Assembly (NCBI RefSeq): GCF_001581925.1 | Contig: NZ_LQZA01000001.1 | Coordinates: 620,001 to 684,000 of the forward strand | Length of the DNA: 64,000 nucleotides | Origin: Ferrovum sp. PN-J185 | GTDB lineage: Bacteria > Pseudomonadota > Gammaproteobacteria > Burkholderiales > Ferrovaceae | Reading direction: 5' to 3' | Shown: positions 17,407-27,106 of the stretch, in pieces | Layout: every line of letters begins with the position of its first letter | How positions within the stretch are numbered: the stretch's first letter is position 1 | Position numbers and translations under genes: made by a program | Notes under the pieces: model-generated | Database searches by the model: none | What the model was told of the DNA's origin: nothing | The model's input: the letters and a program-made list of their open reading frames with translations, nothing else

Positions 17407-19320
17407 GTGATTACTATTCGATTACCTGATGGTTCAACCCGCTCATTTGAGAATCCGGTTACGGTAGCTCAAGTGGCGGCTAATATTGGTGCAGGTCTCA
17501 TGCGTGCGGCATTGGCAGGGCGTGTTAACGATCACTTGGTAGATCTTTCCACAACCATTGATCAAGACGTTGATCTGGCTATTATCACTGATAAAGATGA
17601 AGAGGGTTTGGAGATTGTCCGTCATTCAACGGCACATTTATTAGCCCATGCTGTGAAAGAGTTGTTTCCAGAAGCACAAGTGACTATTGGTCCTGTGATT
17701 GAAAATGGTTTTTTCTACGATTTTTCTTATAAGCGTCCTTTTACGCCAGAGGATTTAGCGCTTATCGAGAAACGCATGACTGAAATCAGTAAACAAGACT
17801 TTACTGTTACCCGTGAGGTGATGGGGCGTGATGAGGCTGTTGCTTATTTTAAAGGCTTAGGCGAGGCGTACAAAGCTGAAATTATAGAAAGCATTCCGGC
17901 CGGTGAAACACTTTCATTATATCGCCAGGGTGAGTTCGTTGATTTATGTCGTGGCCCCCATGTTCCCTCAACTGGAAAACTTAAAGTTTTTAAGTTAACT
18001 CACGTGGCAGGGGCCTATTGGCGTGGTGACTCTAAAAATGAGATGCTCACCCGTATCTATGGGACTGCTTGGACCAAAAAAGAAGATCAAGAAGCGTATT
18101 TGTTTCGTCTTGAAGAAGCAGAAAAAAGAGATCATCGTCGCTTAGGTAAACAATTAGATTTATTTCATATACAAGATGAAGCGCCAGGTATGATCTTTTG
18201 GCATCCAAAAGGCTGGGCTTTATGGCAAGCAGTTGAGCAGTATATGCGACAAGTGTATCGAGACAATGGCTATCAAGAAATCCGTTGTCCACAAATTCTT
18301 GATCGTACCCTATGGGAAAAGTCAGGTCATTGGGAAAACTTTCACAAGAACATGTTTACCACGGAATCAGAATCACGGGATTTTGCTATAAAACCCATGA
18401 ATTGTCCGGGCCATGTTCAGGTATTTAATCAAGGAATTCGAAGCTATCGCGAGTTACCTATTCGCTATGGTGAGTTTGGTTCATGTCATCGCAATGAACC
18501 CTCAGGGTCGCTCCATGGGGTAATGAGAGTACGTGGTTTTACTCAAGATGATGGACATATTTTTTGTACCGAAGATCAAATACAGCCTGAAGTATTAAAC
18601 TTTATTCGTTTGCTGCAAAAAGTTTATAAAGACTTTGGTTTTGAGGATATTCAGTACAAATTAGCTACCAGACCACAGCAACGAGTGGGAACTGACGAAA
18701 TCTGGGATAAAGCTGAATCTGCTCTACGTAATGCGCTAGAGTCAACGGGTGTTGCCTTTGATGTACTTCCTGGAGAAGGGGCGTTTTATGGCCCTAAAAT
18801 CGAGTTTCATTTGCGTGATAGTATAGGAAGAACATGGCAGTGCGGTACGATTCAAGCAGACTTTTCTATGCCAGGGCGTTTAGGTGCCGAATATGTGGCG
18901 GAAGATAATTCAAAGCAAGTACCTGTTATGCTGCACCGTGCTATTTTAGGATCATTAGAGCGTTTTATCGGTATTTTAATTGAGCATTATGCTGGGGCAT
19001 TACCTGTATGGTTGGCTCCAGTTCAAGCTGTGGTGGCAACCATTACTTCAAATCAAGTGGAATACGCAGAAAAATTAGTTAACACATTGAAAGAAAAAGG
19101 CTTCAGGGTTACTGCTGACTTGCGCAATGAGAAAATAAACTATAAAATACGTGCCCATAGTATGGATAAGGTTCCCTACCAAATTATTGTTGGTGACAAG
19201 GAAGTGTTGTCACACACAGTATCCGTGAGGGGGCGAGGTGATAAAGATCTGGGTGTAATGACACAAGAGGCTTTATTCTCGCTACTTCAGCAAGAATCCC
19301 AATTCTTGAAGGCCTTGTAG
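17407..19320 (+). CDS. thrS: Threonine--tRNA ligase
   Basis: 637 residues from GTG 17407 ([19 protein letters not shown]), which gives the family's length and N-terminus; earlier in-frame codons fall inside the tRNA. Domains in order are: N-terminal TGS (about 1-60), the editing domain with [12 protein letters not shown] and the [11 protein letters not shown] motif, the class II catalytic core with Zn-binding NCPGHV and [15 protein letters not shown], and the C-terminal anticodon domain. It charges tRNA-Thr. No Shine-Dalgarno is visible before the GTG. It is the first protein gene of the thrS-infC-rpmI-rplT-pheST-ihfA operon. Confidence 0.96.
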   Translation: MITIRLPDGSTRSFENPVTVAQVAANIGAGLMRAALAGRVNDHLVDLSTTIDQDVDLAIITDKDEEGLEIVRHSTAHLLAHAVKELFPEAQVTIGPVIENGFFYDFSYKRPFTPEDLALIEKRMTEISKQDFTVTREVMGRDEAVAYFKGLGEAYKAEIIESIPAGETLSLYRQGEFVDLCRGPHVPSTGKLKVFKLTHVAGAYWRGDSKNEMLTRIYGTAWTKKEDQEAYLFRLEEAEKRDHRRLGKQLDLFHIQDEAPGMIFWHPKGWALWQAVEQYMRQVYRDNGYQEIRCPQILDRTLWEKSGHWENFHKNMFTTESESRDFAIKPMNCPGHVQVFNQGIRSYRELPIRYGEFGSCHRNEPSGSLHGVMRVRGFTQDDGHIFCTEDQIQPEVLNFIRLLQKVYKDFGFEDIQYKLATRPQQRVGTDEIWDKAESALRNALESTGVAFDVLPGEGAFYGPKIEFHLRDSIGRTWQCGTIQADFSMPGRLGAEYVAEDNSKQVPVMLHRAILGSLERFIGILIEHYAGALPVWLAPVQAVVATITSNQVEYAEKLVNTLKEKGFRVTADLRNEKINYKIRAHSMDKVPYQIIVGDKEVLSHTVSVRGRGDKDLGVMTQEALFSLLQQESQFLKAL

Positions 19321-19363
19321 TTTTGTACACTTAAGCGTGTAATATAAATTTTTTTAGGAGAGT

Positions 19364-19963
19364 TTGACCATCATTCAATCTAAAGAATTAAGGATTAATG
19401 GCGAAATTAATCTACCCGAAGTAAGGCTCGTTGGAATAGAGGGTGAGCAGTTAGGAATAGTTAAGGTATCTGAAGCATTGCGTCTTGCTGAGGAAGCCAC
19501 TGTTGATCTAGTTGAGATTGCACCTAACGCCGCTCCTCCTGTTTGTCGTTTGATGGATTACGGAAAATATAAGTACCGTGAAAGCAAGAGATTACATGAA
19601 GCCAAAGTCAAGCAAAAGCAAATTCAGGTAAAAGAAATTAAGTTTCGTCCGGGTACTGATGAAGGTGATTACCATATCAAAGTAAGAAACCTGATCCGAT
19701 TCTTGAATGAGGGTGACAAAACTAAAGTTACGCTGCGTTTTAGAGGCCGAGAAATGAGCCATCAAGAGTTAGGTTTTAACCTCTTAAAACGTGTTGAAGC
19801 TGATCTGTCACCGTACGGTGTGGTAGAGCAGTTTCCTAAAATGGAAGGTAGGCAAATGGTAATGGTTTTAGCGCCCAAGAAAAAAGAGGTGACTAAAGAG
19901 ATTAAACCAGCCAAACAGAAAGAAGAAAGTAGTCAAACTCAAGTTGGTGTTAGTCCAGCTTAA
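19364..19963 (+). CDS. infC: Translation initiation factor IF-3 (non-AUG start)
   Basis: About 197-199 residues: N-domain ([15 protein letters not shown], with [25 protein letters not shown]), a linker rich in Lys, and the C-domain ([40 protein letters not shown]). It binds 30S subunits and proofreads start-codon choice. There is no ATG at the start. The AGGAG site (19356-19360) is 3 nt from TTG 19364, 9 nt from ATC 19370 and 12 nt from ATT 19373, so the real start is probably ATC or ATT. Such rare starts let IF-3 repress its own synthesis, as known for E. coli infC (AUU). The given start is the outermost choice. The lysine/glutamate-rich C-terminal tail extends beyond the core fold. Confidence 0.95.
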   Translation: MTIIQSKELRINGEINLPEVRLVGIEGEQLGIVKVSEALRLAEEATVDLVEIAPNAAPPVCRLMDYGKYKYRESKRLHEAKVKQKQIQVKEIKFRPGTDEGDYHIKVRNLIRFLNEGDKTKVTLRFRGREMSHQELGFNLLKRVEADLSPYGVVEQFPKMEGRQMVMVLAPKKKEVTKEIKPAKQKEESSQTQVGVSPA

Positions 19964-19976
19964 GGTTTGTTAAAAA

Positions 19977-20036
19977 AGGTGTTGTTGTAATAAGGCCGTT
20001 CTAGGTTAACAAGAGTTAGGGGGTTCCTAAACACCT
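19977..20036 (+). promoter_or_regulatory. Structured infC-rpmI gap, candidate L20 control region
   Basis: A 7-bp helix AGGTGTT (19977-19983) / AACACCT (20030-20036) can enclose a small hairpin TTAGG (20016-20020) / CCTAA (20026-20030), although they share one base. In E. coli, L20 represses rpmI-rplT by binding mRNA in this part of the operon. The position suggests similar control, but I cannot show an L20 site. Confidence 0.25.
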
Positions 20037-20063
20037 GGTTTGGTTACAATAAGGAGATGGGTT

Positions 20064-20261
20064 ATGCCCAAGATGAAAACCAAAAGTGGTGCAGCCAAGC
20101 GCTTTAAAGTGCGTGGTAGTGGCAGCATCAAGCGCTCACAAGCGTTCAAACGTCACATTTTGACGAAAAAAACCACCAAGAATAAGCGTCAATTGCGTGG
20201 TACCGCAGAAATTCATTCAACCAATGTGGCTTCAGTGAAAGCCATGTTGCCATACGCATAA
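20064..20261 (+). CDS. rpmI: 50S ribosomal protein L35
   Basis: 65 residues from ATG 20064 ([14 protein letters not shown]), the normal L35 length, preceded by AAGGAG. A frame-open extension to 20040 is not conserved. The very basic sequence with [16 protein letters not shown] is typical. It precedes rplT by 12 nt; the L35-L20 pair is normally controlled together by L20. Confidence 0.97.
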   Translation: MPKMKTKSGAAKRFKVRGSGSIKRSQAFKRHILTKKTTKNKRQLRGTAEIHSTNVASVKAMLPYA

Positions 20262-20273
20262 AGGAGGCCCGCA

Positions 20274-21691
<1,418 letters not shown>

Positions 21692-21697
21692 TCTCTA

Positions 21698-24058
21698 ATG
21701 AAATTCTCTGAATCCTGGTTAAGAACCTTAGTCAATCCAAGCTGGAACAGTACTCAGTTAGCTGAACAACTGACCATGGCTGGTATTGAAGTTGAAGCAT
21801 TACAATCTGTGGCTCCCCCCTTCTCTGGTGTAGTGGTTGCACAAGTACTCAGTGCGGAAAAACATCCTGAAGCAGATCGCCTTAAAGTTCTCTCAGTGGA
21901 TGTGGGGCAAGAGGTTCCATTACAAATTGTCTGTGGGGCTGGTAATGTTGTGGTGGGAATGAAAGCGCCCTGTGCTATGGTGGGAGCGATTCTTCCCGGT
22001 GGCTTCAAAATCAAAGATGCCAAATTGCGCGGGGTAGCTTCGTTTGGCATGATGTGCTCTGAGAAAGAGCTCGGCTTAAAAGAAGAAGCGGATGGACTCA
22101 TGGTGTTATCCAGTGATGCGCCAGTTGGTCAGGATATTCGACAATATTTACATTTAGATGATCAGTTGTTAACGCTTAAATTAACCCCTAATCGTGCCGA
22201 CTGTCTGAGTATATTAGGGGTAGCAAGAGAGGTGGCAGCGTTAAGTGGCCAGAGCTTGACCTATTCTTTACCTGCTATCCAGCCAATTAGCTCAATCTCT
22301 ACCCGCGAGGTAGTCAATCATGCACAAGAAGCCTGCCCGCTTTATGTGGGAAGACGTATCAATCTAAGTCACCCACATGCTGCAACACCCTCGTGGATGA
22401 TGGAAAGACTAGAGCGTTCTGGTATTAGAAGCCGTGGCATTGTGGTGGATATTACCAACTATGTGTTGCTTGAGATGGGGCAACCCCTGCATGCTTTTGA
22501 TAATGACAAAATAGAGGGTAATGTACAGATTCGTTTCGCTCTCGAAAATGAAAAAATCACGCTGTTGAACGAGCAAGAAGTGTCGTTATCAACAGATATG
22601 TTGGTTATTGCTGACGATAAGAAGCCTCTAGCCATTGCCGGGATAATGGGCGGTTTACAAAGCTCCGTCACTGATGACACCAAGCAAATTTTCCTAGAAG
22701 CTGCTTTTTTTAGTCCGCAAGCAATTGCTGGACGTGCCAGACGCTTAAATTTAAGTACAGATTCGTCGCATCGTTTTGAACGTGGTGTGGATTTTGCGAG
22801 CACACAACTTGCCATTGAGCGTGCTACAGAGTTATTACTTAATCTTTGTGGTGGAGAGGCAGGTCCTCTCGTAATAAGTCAGTATACTCTGCCGCAAAGA
22901 AAAAGCTGTTTAGTCAGAAAACAGAGAATTGAGCGCGTATTAGGTATTGCAGTTGAAATAAAGACTATTGAAACATTATTAGGTCGATTAGGCCTAGCGT
23001 TAGTTGCAGTGGAAGAGGGGTTTCTAGTAACACCTCCTGCGTATCGTTTTGATTTAGTAATTGAAGAAGATTACATTGAAGAAATTGCTCGCTTAATTGG
23101 TTATGACAATATTCCAGAGCATGCGCCAGTGGGGACATTAAATATGTTGCCCCAACCTGAGGGAGTATATGTTGAAGCACATATCCAAGATCTATTGGTA
23201 GCGCGTGATTATCAAGAAGCAATTACCTATAGTTTTGTCGATGAAAAATCATACAATCACTTTGTTAATGGCCAGCAAAATATTGCTTTACTAAATCCTA
23301 TTGCCAGTCATTTAAGCGTTATGCGCTCTAGTATTTGGCCTGGTTTAATCCAAGCCTTACAAGTTAATATTGCCAAACAAGCGGATCGAGTTCGTTTGTT
23401 TGAAATGGGCCGATGTTTTTACAAAGACCACACAGGTGAGGTAAAACAACCTAAAAAGTTAGCTCTACTATGTTTTGGCAATCGTTATCAGGAACAGTGG
23501 GGTGAAAAAACCAGAAAGGTTGACTTCTTTGACCTGAAAGCAGACATTGAAGCGCTTATCAATAATACCGATCTCAGTTTCAAGGTAGGGCAACATCCAA
23601 GTCTTCACCCAGGACGTCAAGCAGAAATTATGGTTGGTCAGCAAGTGATTGGCCTCTTAGGAGAGCTTCACCCCCAATTGGTTGGTGAGTTTGATTTACC
23701 TGCTCCTTGTTTACTGGCTGAAATAGAGTTAGATCTATTACCTAGTAAATCTCTGACACGTTATTTTGAGCCATCAAAGTATCCTCAAGTAAAACGAGAT
23801 GTGGCGGTGTTAGTTGATGAAAATATTGCGGTAGGGCAGTTAATTGAAAGTTTAAAAGCACTGGTAAAGAACCCTGTTCAAGATATATTTTTATTTGACT
23901 TATATCGTGGTGTTGGAGTGGGTGAAGGGAAAAAAAGTCTTGCATTTCGTATAGTTATACAAGATACTGAAAAAACCTTAACAGAAAATGACATCGATCA
24001 AGTGGTGGCTGGTGTGTTGAGCAAATTACAGTCTGAGTTTCAGGCAGAATTACGTTAA
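21698..24058 (+). CDS. pheT: Phenylalanine--tRNA ligase beta subunit
   Basis: 786 residues. Domains in order: N-terminal tRNA-binding/EMAP-like domain (VAQVLSAEKHPEADRLKVLS), the B3/B4 editing domain (YVGRRINLSHPHAATPSWM, VVDITNYVLLEMGQPLHAFD), B5, the catalytic-like core with EEIARLIGYDNIPE, and the C-terminal anticodon-binding FDX-ACB domain (YFEPSKYPQVKRDVAVLV). It supports Phe-tRNA charging and clears Tyr-tRNA-Phe errors. It is 10 nt upstream of ihfA, as in many proteobacteria. Confidence 0.97.
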   Translation: MKFSESWLRTLVNPSWNSTQLAEQLTMAGIEVEALQSVAPPFSGVVVAQVLSAEKHPEADRLKVLSVDVGQEVPLQIVCGAGNVVVGMKAPCAMVGAILPGGFKIKDAKLRGVASFGMMCSEKELGLKEEADGLMVLSSDAPVGQDIRQYLHLDDQLLTLKLTPNRADCLSILGVAREVAALSGQSLTYSLPAIQPISSISTREVVNHAQEACPLYVGRRINLSHPHAATPSWMMERLERSGIRSRGIVVDITNYVLLEMGQPLHAFDNDKIEGNVQIRFALENEKITLLNEQEVSLSTDMLVIADDKKPLAIAGIMGGLQSSVTDDTKQIFLEAAFFSPQAIAGRARRLNLSTDSSHRFERGVDFASTQLAIERATELLLNLCGGEAGPLVISQYTLPQRKSCLVRKQRIERVLGIAVEIKTIETLLGRLGLALVAVEEGFLVTPPAYRFDLVIEEDYIEEIARLIGYDNIPEHAPVGTLNMLPQPEGVYVEAHIQDLLVARDYQEAITYSFVDEKSYNHFVNGQQNIALLNPIASHLSVMRSSIWPGLIQALQVNIAKQADRVRLFEMGRCFYKDHTGEVKQPKKLALLCFGNRYQEQWGEKTRKVDFFDLKADIEALINNTDLSFKVGQHPSLHPGRQAEIMVGQQVIGLLGELHPQLVGEFDLPAPCLLAEIELDLLPSKSLTRYFEPSKYPQVKRDVAVLVDENIAVGQLIESLKALVKNPVQDIFLFDLYRGVGVGEGKKSLAFRIVIQDTEKTLTENDIDQVVAGVLSKLQSEFQAELR

Positions 24059-24068
24059 GAGGTGATCC

Positions 24069-24377
24069 ATGACACTAACAAAAGCAGAATTATCTGACTT
24101 ATTGTTTGATAAAGTTGGTCTGAATAAACGCGAAGCAAAGGATTTAGTGGATACCTTTTTTGAAGAAATTCGTATGGCTTTAGAAAAAGGCGATACAGTT
24201 AAATTGTCTGGTTTTGGCAATTTTCAGCTAAGAACCAAACCGCAGCGTCCTGGTAGAAATCCAAAAACAGGAGAGGAGATTCCTATTTCAGCTCGTCGCG
24301 TGGTTACCTTTCATGCTAGTCAAAAATTGAAAAGTCTAGTGGAAAACCGCAATGGAGACGCTAACACAGATAAATAG
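24069..24377 (+). CDS. ihfA: Integration host factor alpha subunit
   Basis: 102 residues of the HU/IHF fold. The DNA-bending arm contains the intercalating proline in [20 protein letters not shown]. The N-terminal [20 protein letters not shown] and the pheT neighbourhood mark it as the alpha subunit. It bends DNA together with IhfB, which is not in the window. Its 3' end overlaps the merR-like gene by 26 bp. Confidence 0.96.
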   Translation: MTLTKAELSDLLFDKVGLNKREAKDLVDTFFEEIRMALEKGDTVKLSGFGNFQLRTKPQRPGRNPKTGEEIPISARRVVTFHASQKLKSLVENRNGDANTDK

Positions 24378-24753
24378 TGAGGAAAAGGTTACCTTTCCTC
24401 CTATCCCTAATAAACGCTACTTCACAATTGGTGAAGTTGGTGAATTGTGTTCAGTAAAGCCCCATGTCCTGCGTTATTGGGAACAAGAGTTTAACCAGTT
24501 AAAACCAGTAAAAAGAAGGGGTAATCGTCGATATTACCAACCTCATGAAGTGCTCCTCATTCGTCGAATTCGCTCCCTTCTCTATGATCGTGGTTTTACC
24601 ATCAATGGCGCAAGACATGTGCTCTCGTCGCCAGAAGAAAAAGTAGCCATCAAACAATTATTAGAAGAACAAAAGAAACCGCATCACACGACAAAAGTTG
24701 ATAAAGACTTATTACACAGTGAGTTATCTGCGATATTGGCTTTACTAAGTTAG
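24352..24753 (+). CDS. MerR family transcriptional regulator
   Basis: 133 residues from ATG 24352. The MerR winged helix sits at residues about 23-92: [25 protein letters not shown] and [20 protein letters not shown]. The C-terminal part is short and has no metal-binding cysteine set, so it is not a mercury/copper type. This gene regularly follows ihfA in proteobacteria; its targets are unknown. It overlaps ihfA in another frame by 26 bp, so its translation is probably coupled. Confidence 0.9.
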   Translation: METLTQINSEEKVTFPPIPNKRYFTIGEVGELCSVKPHVLRYWEQEFNQLKPVKRRGNRRYYQPHEVLLIRRIRSLLYDRGFTINGARHVLSSPEEKVAIKQLLEEQKKPHHTTKVDKDLLHSELSAILALLS

Positions 24754-24795
24754 TTTTTTCTTCCAGACAGTCTTATATTACAACTTGAATCTTGT

Positions 24796-24801
24796 TATAA
24801 T
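24796..24801 (+). promoter_or_regulatory. -10 element of the tRNA-Pro promoter
   Basis: A perfect TATAAT ends 8 nt before the mature tRNA start. The expected start point is about 24808, giving a 5' leader of only about 2 nt. The -35 region (near 24773) is not a good match, so the assignment rests mainly on the -10 box and position. Confidence 0.45.
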
Positions 24802-24809
24802 TATCAGTT

Positions 24810-24886
<77 letters not shown>

Positions 24887-24898
24887 ATTAAATCGTGC

Positions 24899-24911
24899 TC
24901 TACCCAGTTAA
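24899..24911 (+). repeat. Short repeat copy 1 (TCTACCCAGTTAA)
   Basis: One mismatch from copies 2 and 3. Bases after it show weak further likeness to those after copy 3 (a GATGA motif, then TCTGT and TTAAAG), as if a longer repeat had decayed. Confidence 0.5.
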
Positions 24912-24980
24912 TGATGAATTACTTCAATCTGTAGTTTTTAAAGCTTCTGAATCCAAATGTACGTCGTGATATCACTTGGT

Positions 24981-24993
24981 TCTACCCAATTAA
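24981..24993 (+). repeat. Short repeat copy 2 (TCTACCCAATTAA)
   Basis: Identical over 13 bp to copy 3 at 25889. It lies left of the toxin-antitoxin genes. Confidence 0.5.
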
Positions 24994-25139
24994 TATTGTT
25001 TGCGAGTTCAGTGTTCTTGCTCGGCAACTATTTGATTACATAAGTTCACTTTTTTGCTTCTCATTTAGCCAACAAATATGGCATGCACTCTTGATGAGTA
25101 TGAAAATATTAATTATTTAATTACTTGGCTGAGGTTCTC

Positions 25140-25244
25140 ATGTACCCAAAGAAGTCTGGTTGCAAGTTGTATGTGTTTTATGACAATAGTGCTATTGTAA
25201 ATATTACTGCAACGCATTGGAGTCGCTGTTTATCTCATGGATGA
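25140..25244 (+). CDS. Possible small protein of 34 residues, unrecognised
   Basis: An ATG at 25140 follows GAGG (25131-25134) at a 5-nt spacing and opens a 34-codon frame (MYPKKSGCKLYVFYDNSAIV...). It contains two cysteines and no membrane segment. I recognise no family. It ends at the -10 box of the toxin-antitoxin promoter. It could be a remnant or chance; the ribosome site is its only support. Confidence 0.2.
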   Translation: MYPKKSGCKLYVFYDNSAIVNITATHWSRCLSHG

Positions 25245-25246
25245 CG

Positions 25247-25267
25247 TATAATAGTAATACGTATTAC
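25247..25267 (+). promoter_or_regulatory. Toxin-antitoxin promoter -10 and palindromic operator
   Basis: A perfect -10 box TATAAT (25247-25252) is followed at once by a perfect 14-bp palindrome GTAATACGTATTAC (25254-25267) covering the likely start point, 17 nt before the antitoxin ATG. Ribbon-helix-helix antitoxins typically bind such palindromes to repress their own operon. No clear -35 box is seen. Confidence 0.65.
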
Positions 25268-25284
25268 GAATATAAAGGTACGAT

Positions 25285-25515
25285 ATGCATAAAAAAATGA
25301 CGATTACGCTTGATGAAGCGGTTTATGAAGGATTATACCGGACAGTAGGGAAACGGCGTATGAGTCAGTTCATTGAGAACTTGATTAGGCCATACGTTCT
25401 GGATACTGCTATGGATAAGGCTTATCAGGAAATGGCTGCCGATAAGGTGCGTGAGTCCGAAGCAATGGAGTGGTGCAATTCACTTGCTAGTGACGTAGCT
25501 AATGTTACGCGGTGA
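25285..25515 (+). CDS. Antitoxin of a PemK/MazF-type module, ribbon-helix-helix-like
   Basis: 76 residues. The N-terminus (MTITLDEAVYEGLYRTV, then RRMSQFIENLIRPYV) has the strand-helix-helix look of a ribbon-helix-helix DNA-binding domain. The acidic C-terminal half (KVRESEAMEWCNSLASDV) would wrap the toxin. It overlaps the toxin gene by 14 bp, the usual antitoxin-first arrangement. It is preceded by AAAGG and the palindromic operator, so autoregulation is likely. Confidence 0.85.
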   Translation: MHKKMTITLDEAVYEGLYRTVGKRRMSQFIENLIRPYVLDTAMDKAYQEMAADKVRESEAMEWCNSLASDVANVTR

Positions 25516-25828
25516 ACTATGGTGGGTTGAGTTTGAGCCAGCAGTGGGTAGTGAGATACGTAAGACACGTCCGGCAGTCATCGTGAGTAACGACGCGGCT
25601 AATCGAAATCTTGCTCGGGTAGTGGTTGTGCCATTAACGAGTAATACAGATCGCTTGTATCCAAGCGAAGCCTTGATCGCAGTTGAAGGGCAAACTAGTA
25701 AAGCAATGGCAGATCAGATTATGACAGCAGACGAGGTCCGTCTCAAGGAAAGGATTGGGGTGCTAGCCAAAGCGGATATGCAGGCAGTAGAGGATGCAAT
25801 AAAGGTTCATTTGGCAATGCCAAGATGA
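25502..25828 (+). CDS. Type II toxin, PemK/MazF family endoribonuclease
   Basis: 108 residues. It has the MazF/PemK barrel signatures: an N-terminal RGELWWVEFEPAVGSEIRKT, then RPAVIVSNDAANRN, VVVVPLTSN (catalytic-loop Thr/Ser), KAMADQIMTADEVRL and IGVLAKADM near the end. The catalytic Arg in KTRPAVIV is present, so the toxin looks intact. MazF toxins cut mRNA at short sequences when the antitoxin is lost. The gene is flanked by short repeats and lies in the only accessory stretch of the window. Confidence 0.92.
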   Translation: MLRGELWWVEFEPAVGSEIRKTRPAVIVSNDAANRNLARVVVVPLTSNTDRLYPSEALIAVEGQTSKAMADQIMTADEVRLKERIGVLAKADMQAVEDAIKVHLAMPR

Positions 25829-25888
25829 GTCTCTGGTTATTAAGCTTACTTGAATCCTACCAAAGACATATGCTAAGTAAGACTCGGC

Positions 25889-25901
25889 TCTACCCAATTA
25901 A
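25889..25901 (+). repeat. Short repeat copy 3 (TCTACCCAATTAA)
   Basis: Identical to copy 2 over 13 bp and lies right of the toxin gene, so the toxin-antitoxin module is bracketed by same-orientation copies. Confidence 0.5.
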
Positions 25902-26004
25902 CTGGGGATGAGTATTCATTAGACTCTGTTAAAGATTCCATTCCAACCACAGTTTTAAGCACTCTCAACTAGTATAGAATCTATCTGGTACATCGGTATA
26001 CCTC

Positions 26005-26040
26005 CATTAAAAAAGTCTTTTCGCGAAAACAATTTTAATG
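26005..26040. repeat. Nested palindrome
   Basis: A perfect 12-bp palindrome TTTTCGCGAAAA (26018-26029) sits inside a wider inverted repeat CATTAAAA (26005-26012) / TTTTAATG (26033-26040). It lies in the gap between toxin and hydrolase. There is no U run, so it is not a normal terminator; it could be an operator or a cruciform-forming site. Confidence 0.5.
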
Positions 26041-26194
26041 AATACCGCTGCTCCCCATTATTGATCTAGAGTCCTATTCCTGGTTACTCACTTAATTCAG
26101 CTTAACGTTTTATGGTATTGTAAAACATGAGTTATTTAGTATTTTATTGGTGTTTTATATCAGGTATTAATCTTAATATGAGGATAACAATACT

Positions 26195-27094
26195 ATGTTA
26201 GTGGGAATTCGTCTTTTCTTATTCATCTTATGCATCATGTCAGTTACCAGTTCTTTTGCCGAAACTTTTCCGAACTGGCATGCAATGGATAAACAAACAC
26301 TTGATCGCTCTTATAATAATTCTTTAGCAGTACCAGAGAGCAAGCAGATGTTTGATAATTGGGTTACTGAAAGTAAGGCTTTTCGTGCCGCTCATCCAGA
26401 ACATCTAGATATTGCCTATGGACCCTCTGCGCGTGAAAAACTCGATCTCTTTGTGGCTGCACCTCACGCTCCCACACTTATATTCATTCATGGTGGGTTC
26501 TGGCAAATGCGTTCCAAAGATGATTTTGCCTTTATTGCAAAACCCTATGTTGAAGCAGGTGTTAACGTTGTCATGGTGGGTTATCCTTTGGCGCCACAGG
26601 CTACAATGACTGATATTGTTGCTGCTTCAAAGCGTGCTATCACTTATGTAAAAAACCATCTTAGTGATTGGCAAGGTGATACAAGTCATGTTGTGGTGAG
26701 TGGATGGTCGTCAGGCGGGCATCTTACCGCTGAGGTCATGTCTGATCCAATCATTACTGCAGCAGTACCATTGAGTGGAATTTATGATTTGGAACCATTA
26801 TTAGGATCTTATATAAACGCTAAGCTAAAACTCACTCAGAAAGAAGTGCGTTCTTATTCCCCGCAGTTTGATACGCCTAGAAAAAACTTACCTATTTACG
26901 TTTTTGTTGGCGGAGCAGAATTATCTGAGATGAGACGTCAATCTTACGACTATGGACAAAAGTTGCACGATCTTCATCAACCCGGTTTTTTTAAAGAGTT
27001 ACCGGGTAAAAATCATTACACCATTCTTGCTGATATGATTGATAAGAAAGGCAAAATTTTTCAGACAATTCTATCTGTATTACGTAGTCAATAA
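26195..27094 (+). CDS. Secreted alpha/beta hydrolase (esterase/kynurenine formamidase-like)
   Basis: 299 residues. There is an N-terminal signal peptide (about 1-22, ending SFA), so the enzyme is probably periplasmic. The fold shows the oxyanion motif HGGFW, the nucleophile elbow GWSSGG and a C-terminal histidine in GKNHYTIL; the acid residue is probably in VGGAE or nearby. The HGG motif and YGPSAREKLDLF resemble kynurenine formamidase and BD-FAE-type esterases, but those are normally cytosolic. The substrate is unknown. It is a single gene in the accessory stretch and ends at a long convergent hairpin. Confidence 0.8.
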   Translation: MLVGIRLFLFILCIMSVTSSFAETFPNWHAMDKQTLDRSYNNSLAVPESKQMFDNWVTESKAFRAAHPEHLDIAYGPSAREKLDLFVAAPHAPTLIFIHGGFWQMRSKDDFAFIAKPYVEAGVNVVMVGYPLAPQATMTDIVAASKRAITYVKNHLSDWQGDTSHVVVSGWSSGGHLTAEVMSDPIITAAVPLSGIYDLEPLLGSYINAKLKLTQKEVRSYSPQFDTPRKNLPIYVFVGGAELSEMRRQSYDYGQKLHDLHQPGFFKELPGKNHYTILADMIDKKGKIFQTILSVLRSQ

Positions 27095-27106
27095 TTATAT
27101 TGCCTT

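Larger units (their letters stand above)
24887..25284 (+). other. Non-coding gap after tRNA-Pro
   Basis: About 400 bp without a recognisable gene. It contains two copies of a 13-bp motif (24899-24911 and 24981-24993) that recurs after the toxin gene, a possible 34-codon reading frame (25140-25244), and the toxin-antitoxin promoter/operator at the right end. There is no terminator with a good U run after the tRNA. Confidence 0.5.
25829..26194 (+). other. Non-coding gap after the toxin gene
   Basis: About 365 bp with no gene I can support. It holds an inverted repeat CTTACTT/AAGTAAG (25845-25851, 25875-25881), the third copy of the 13-bp repeat (25889-25901), and a nested palindrome at 26005-26040. 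Many stops in all frames suggest decayed or regulatory sequence. The last part must contain the hydrolase promoter; GAGGA upstream of 26195 may be its ribosome site. Confidence 0.5.

Noticed and set aside
22459-22815. 118-codon open frame opposite pheT
   Set aside because: Low-complexity composition expected from the antisense of pheT, with no known family.
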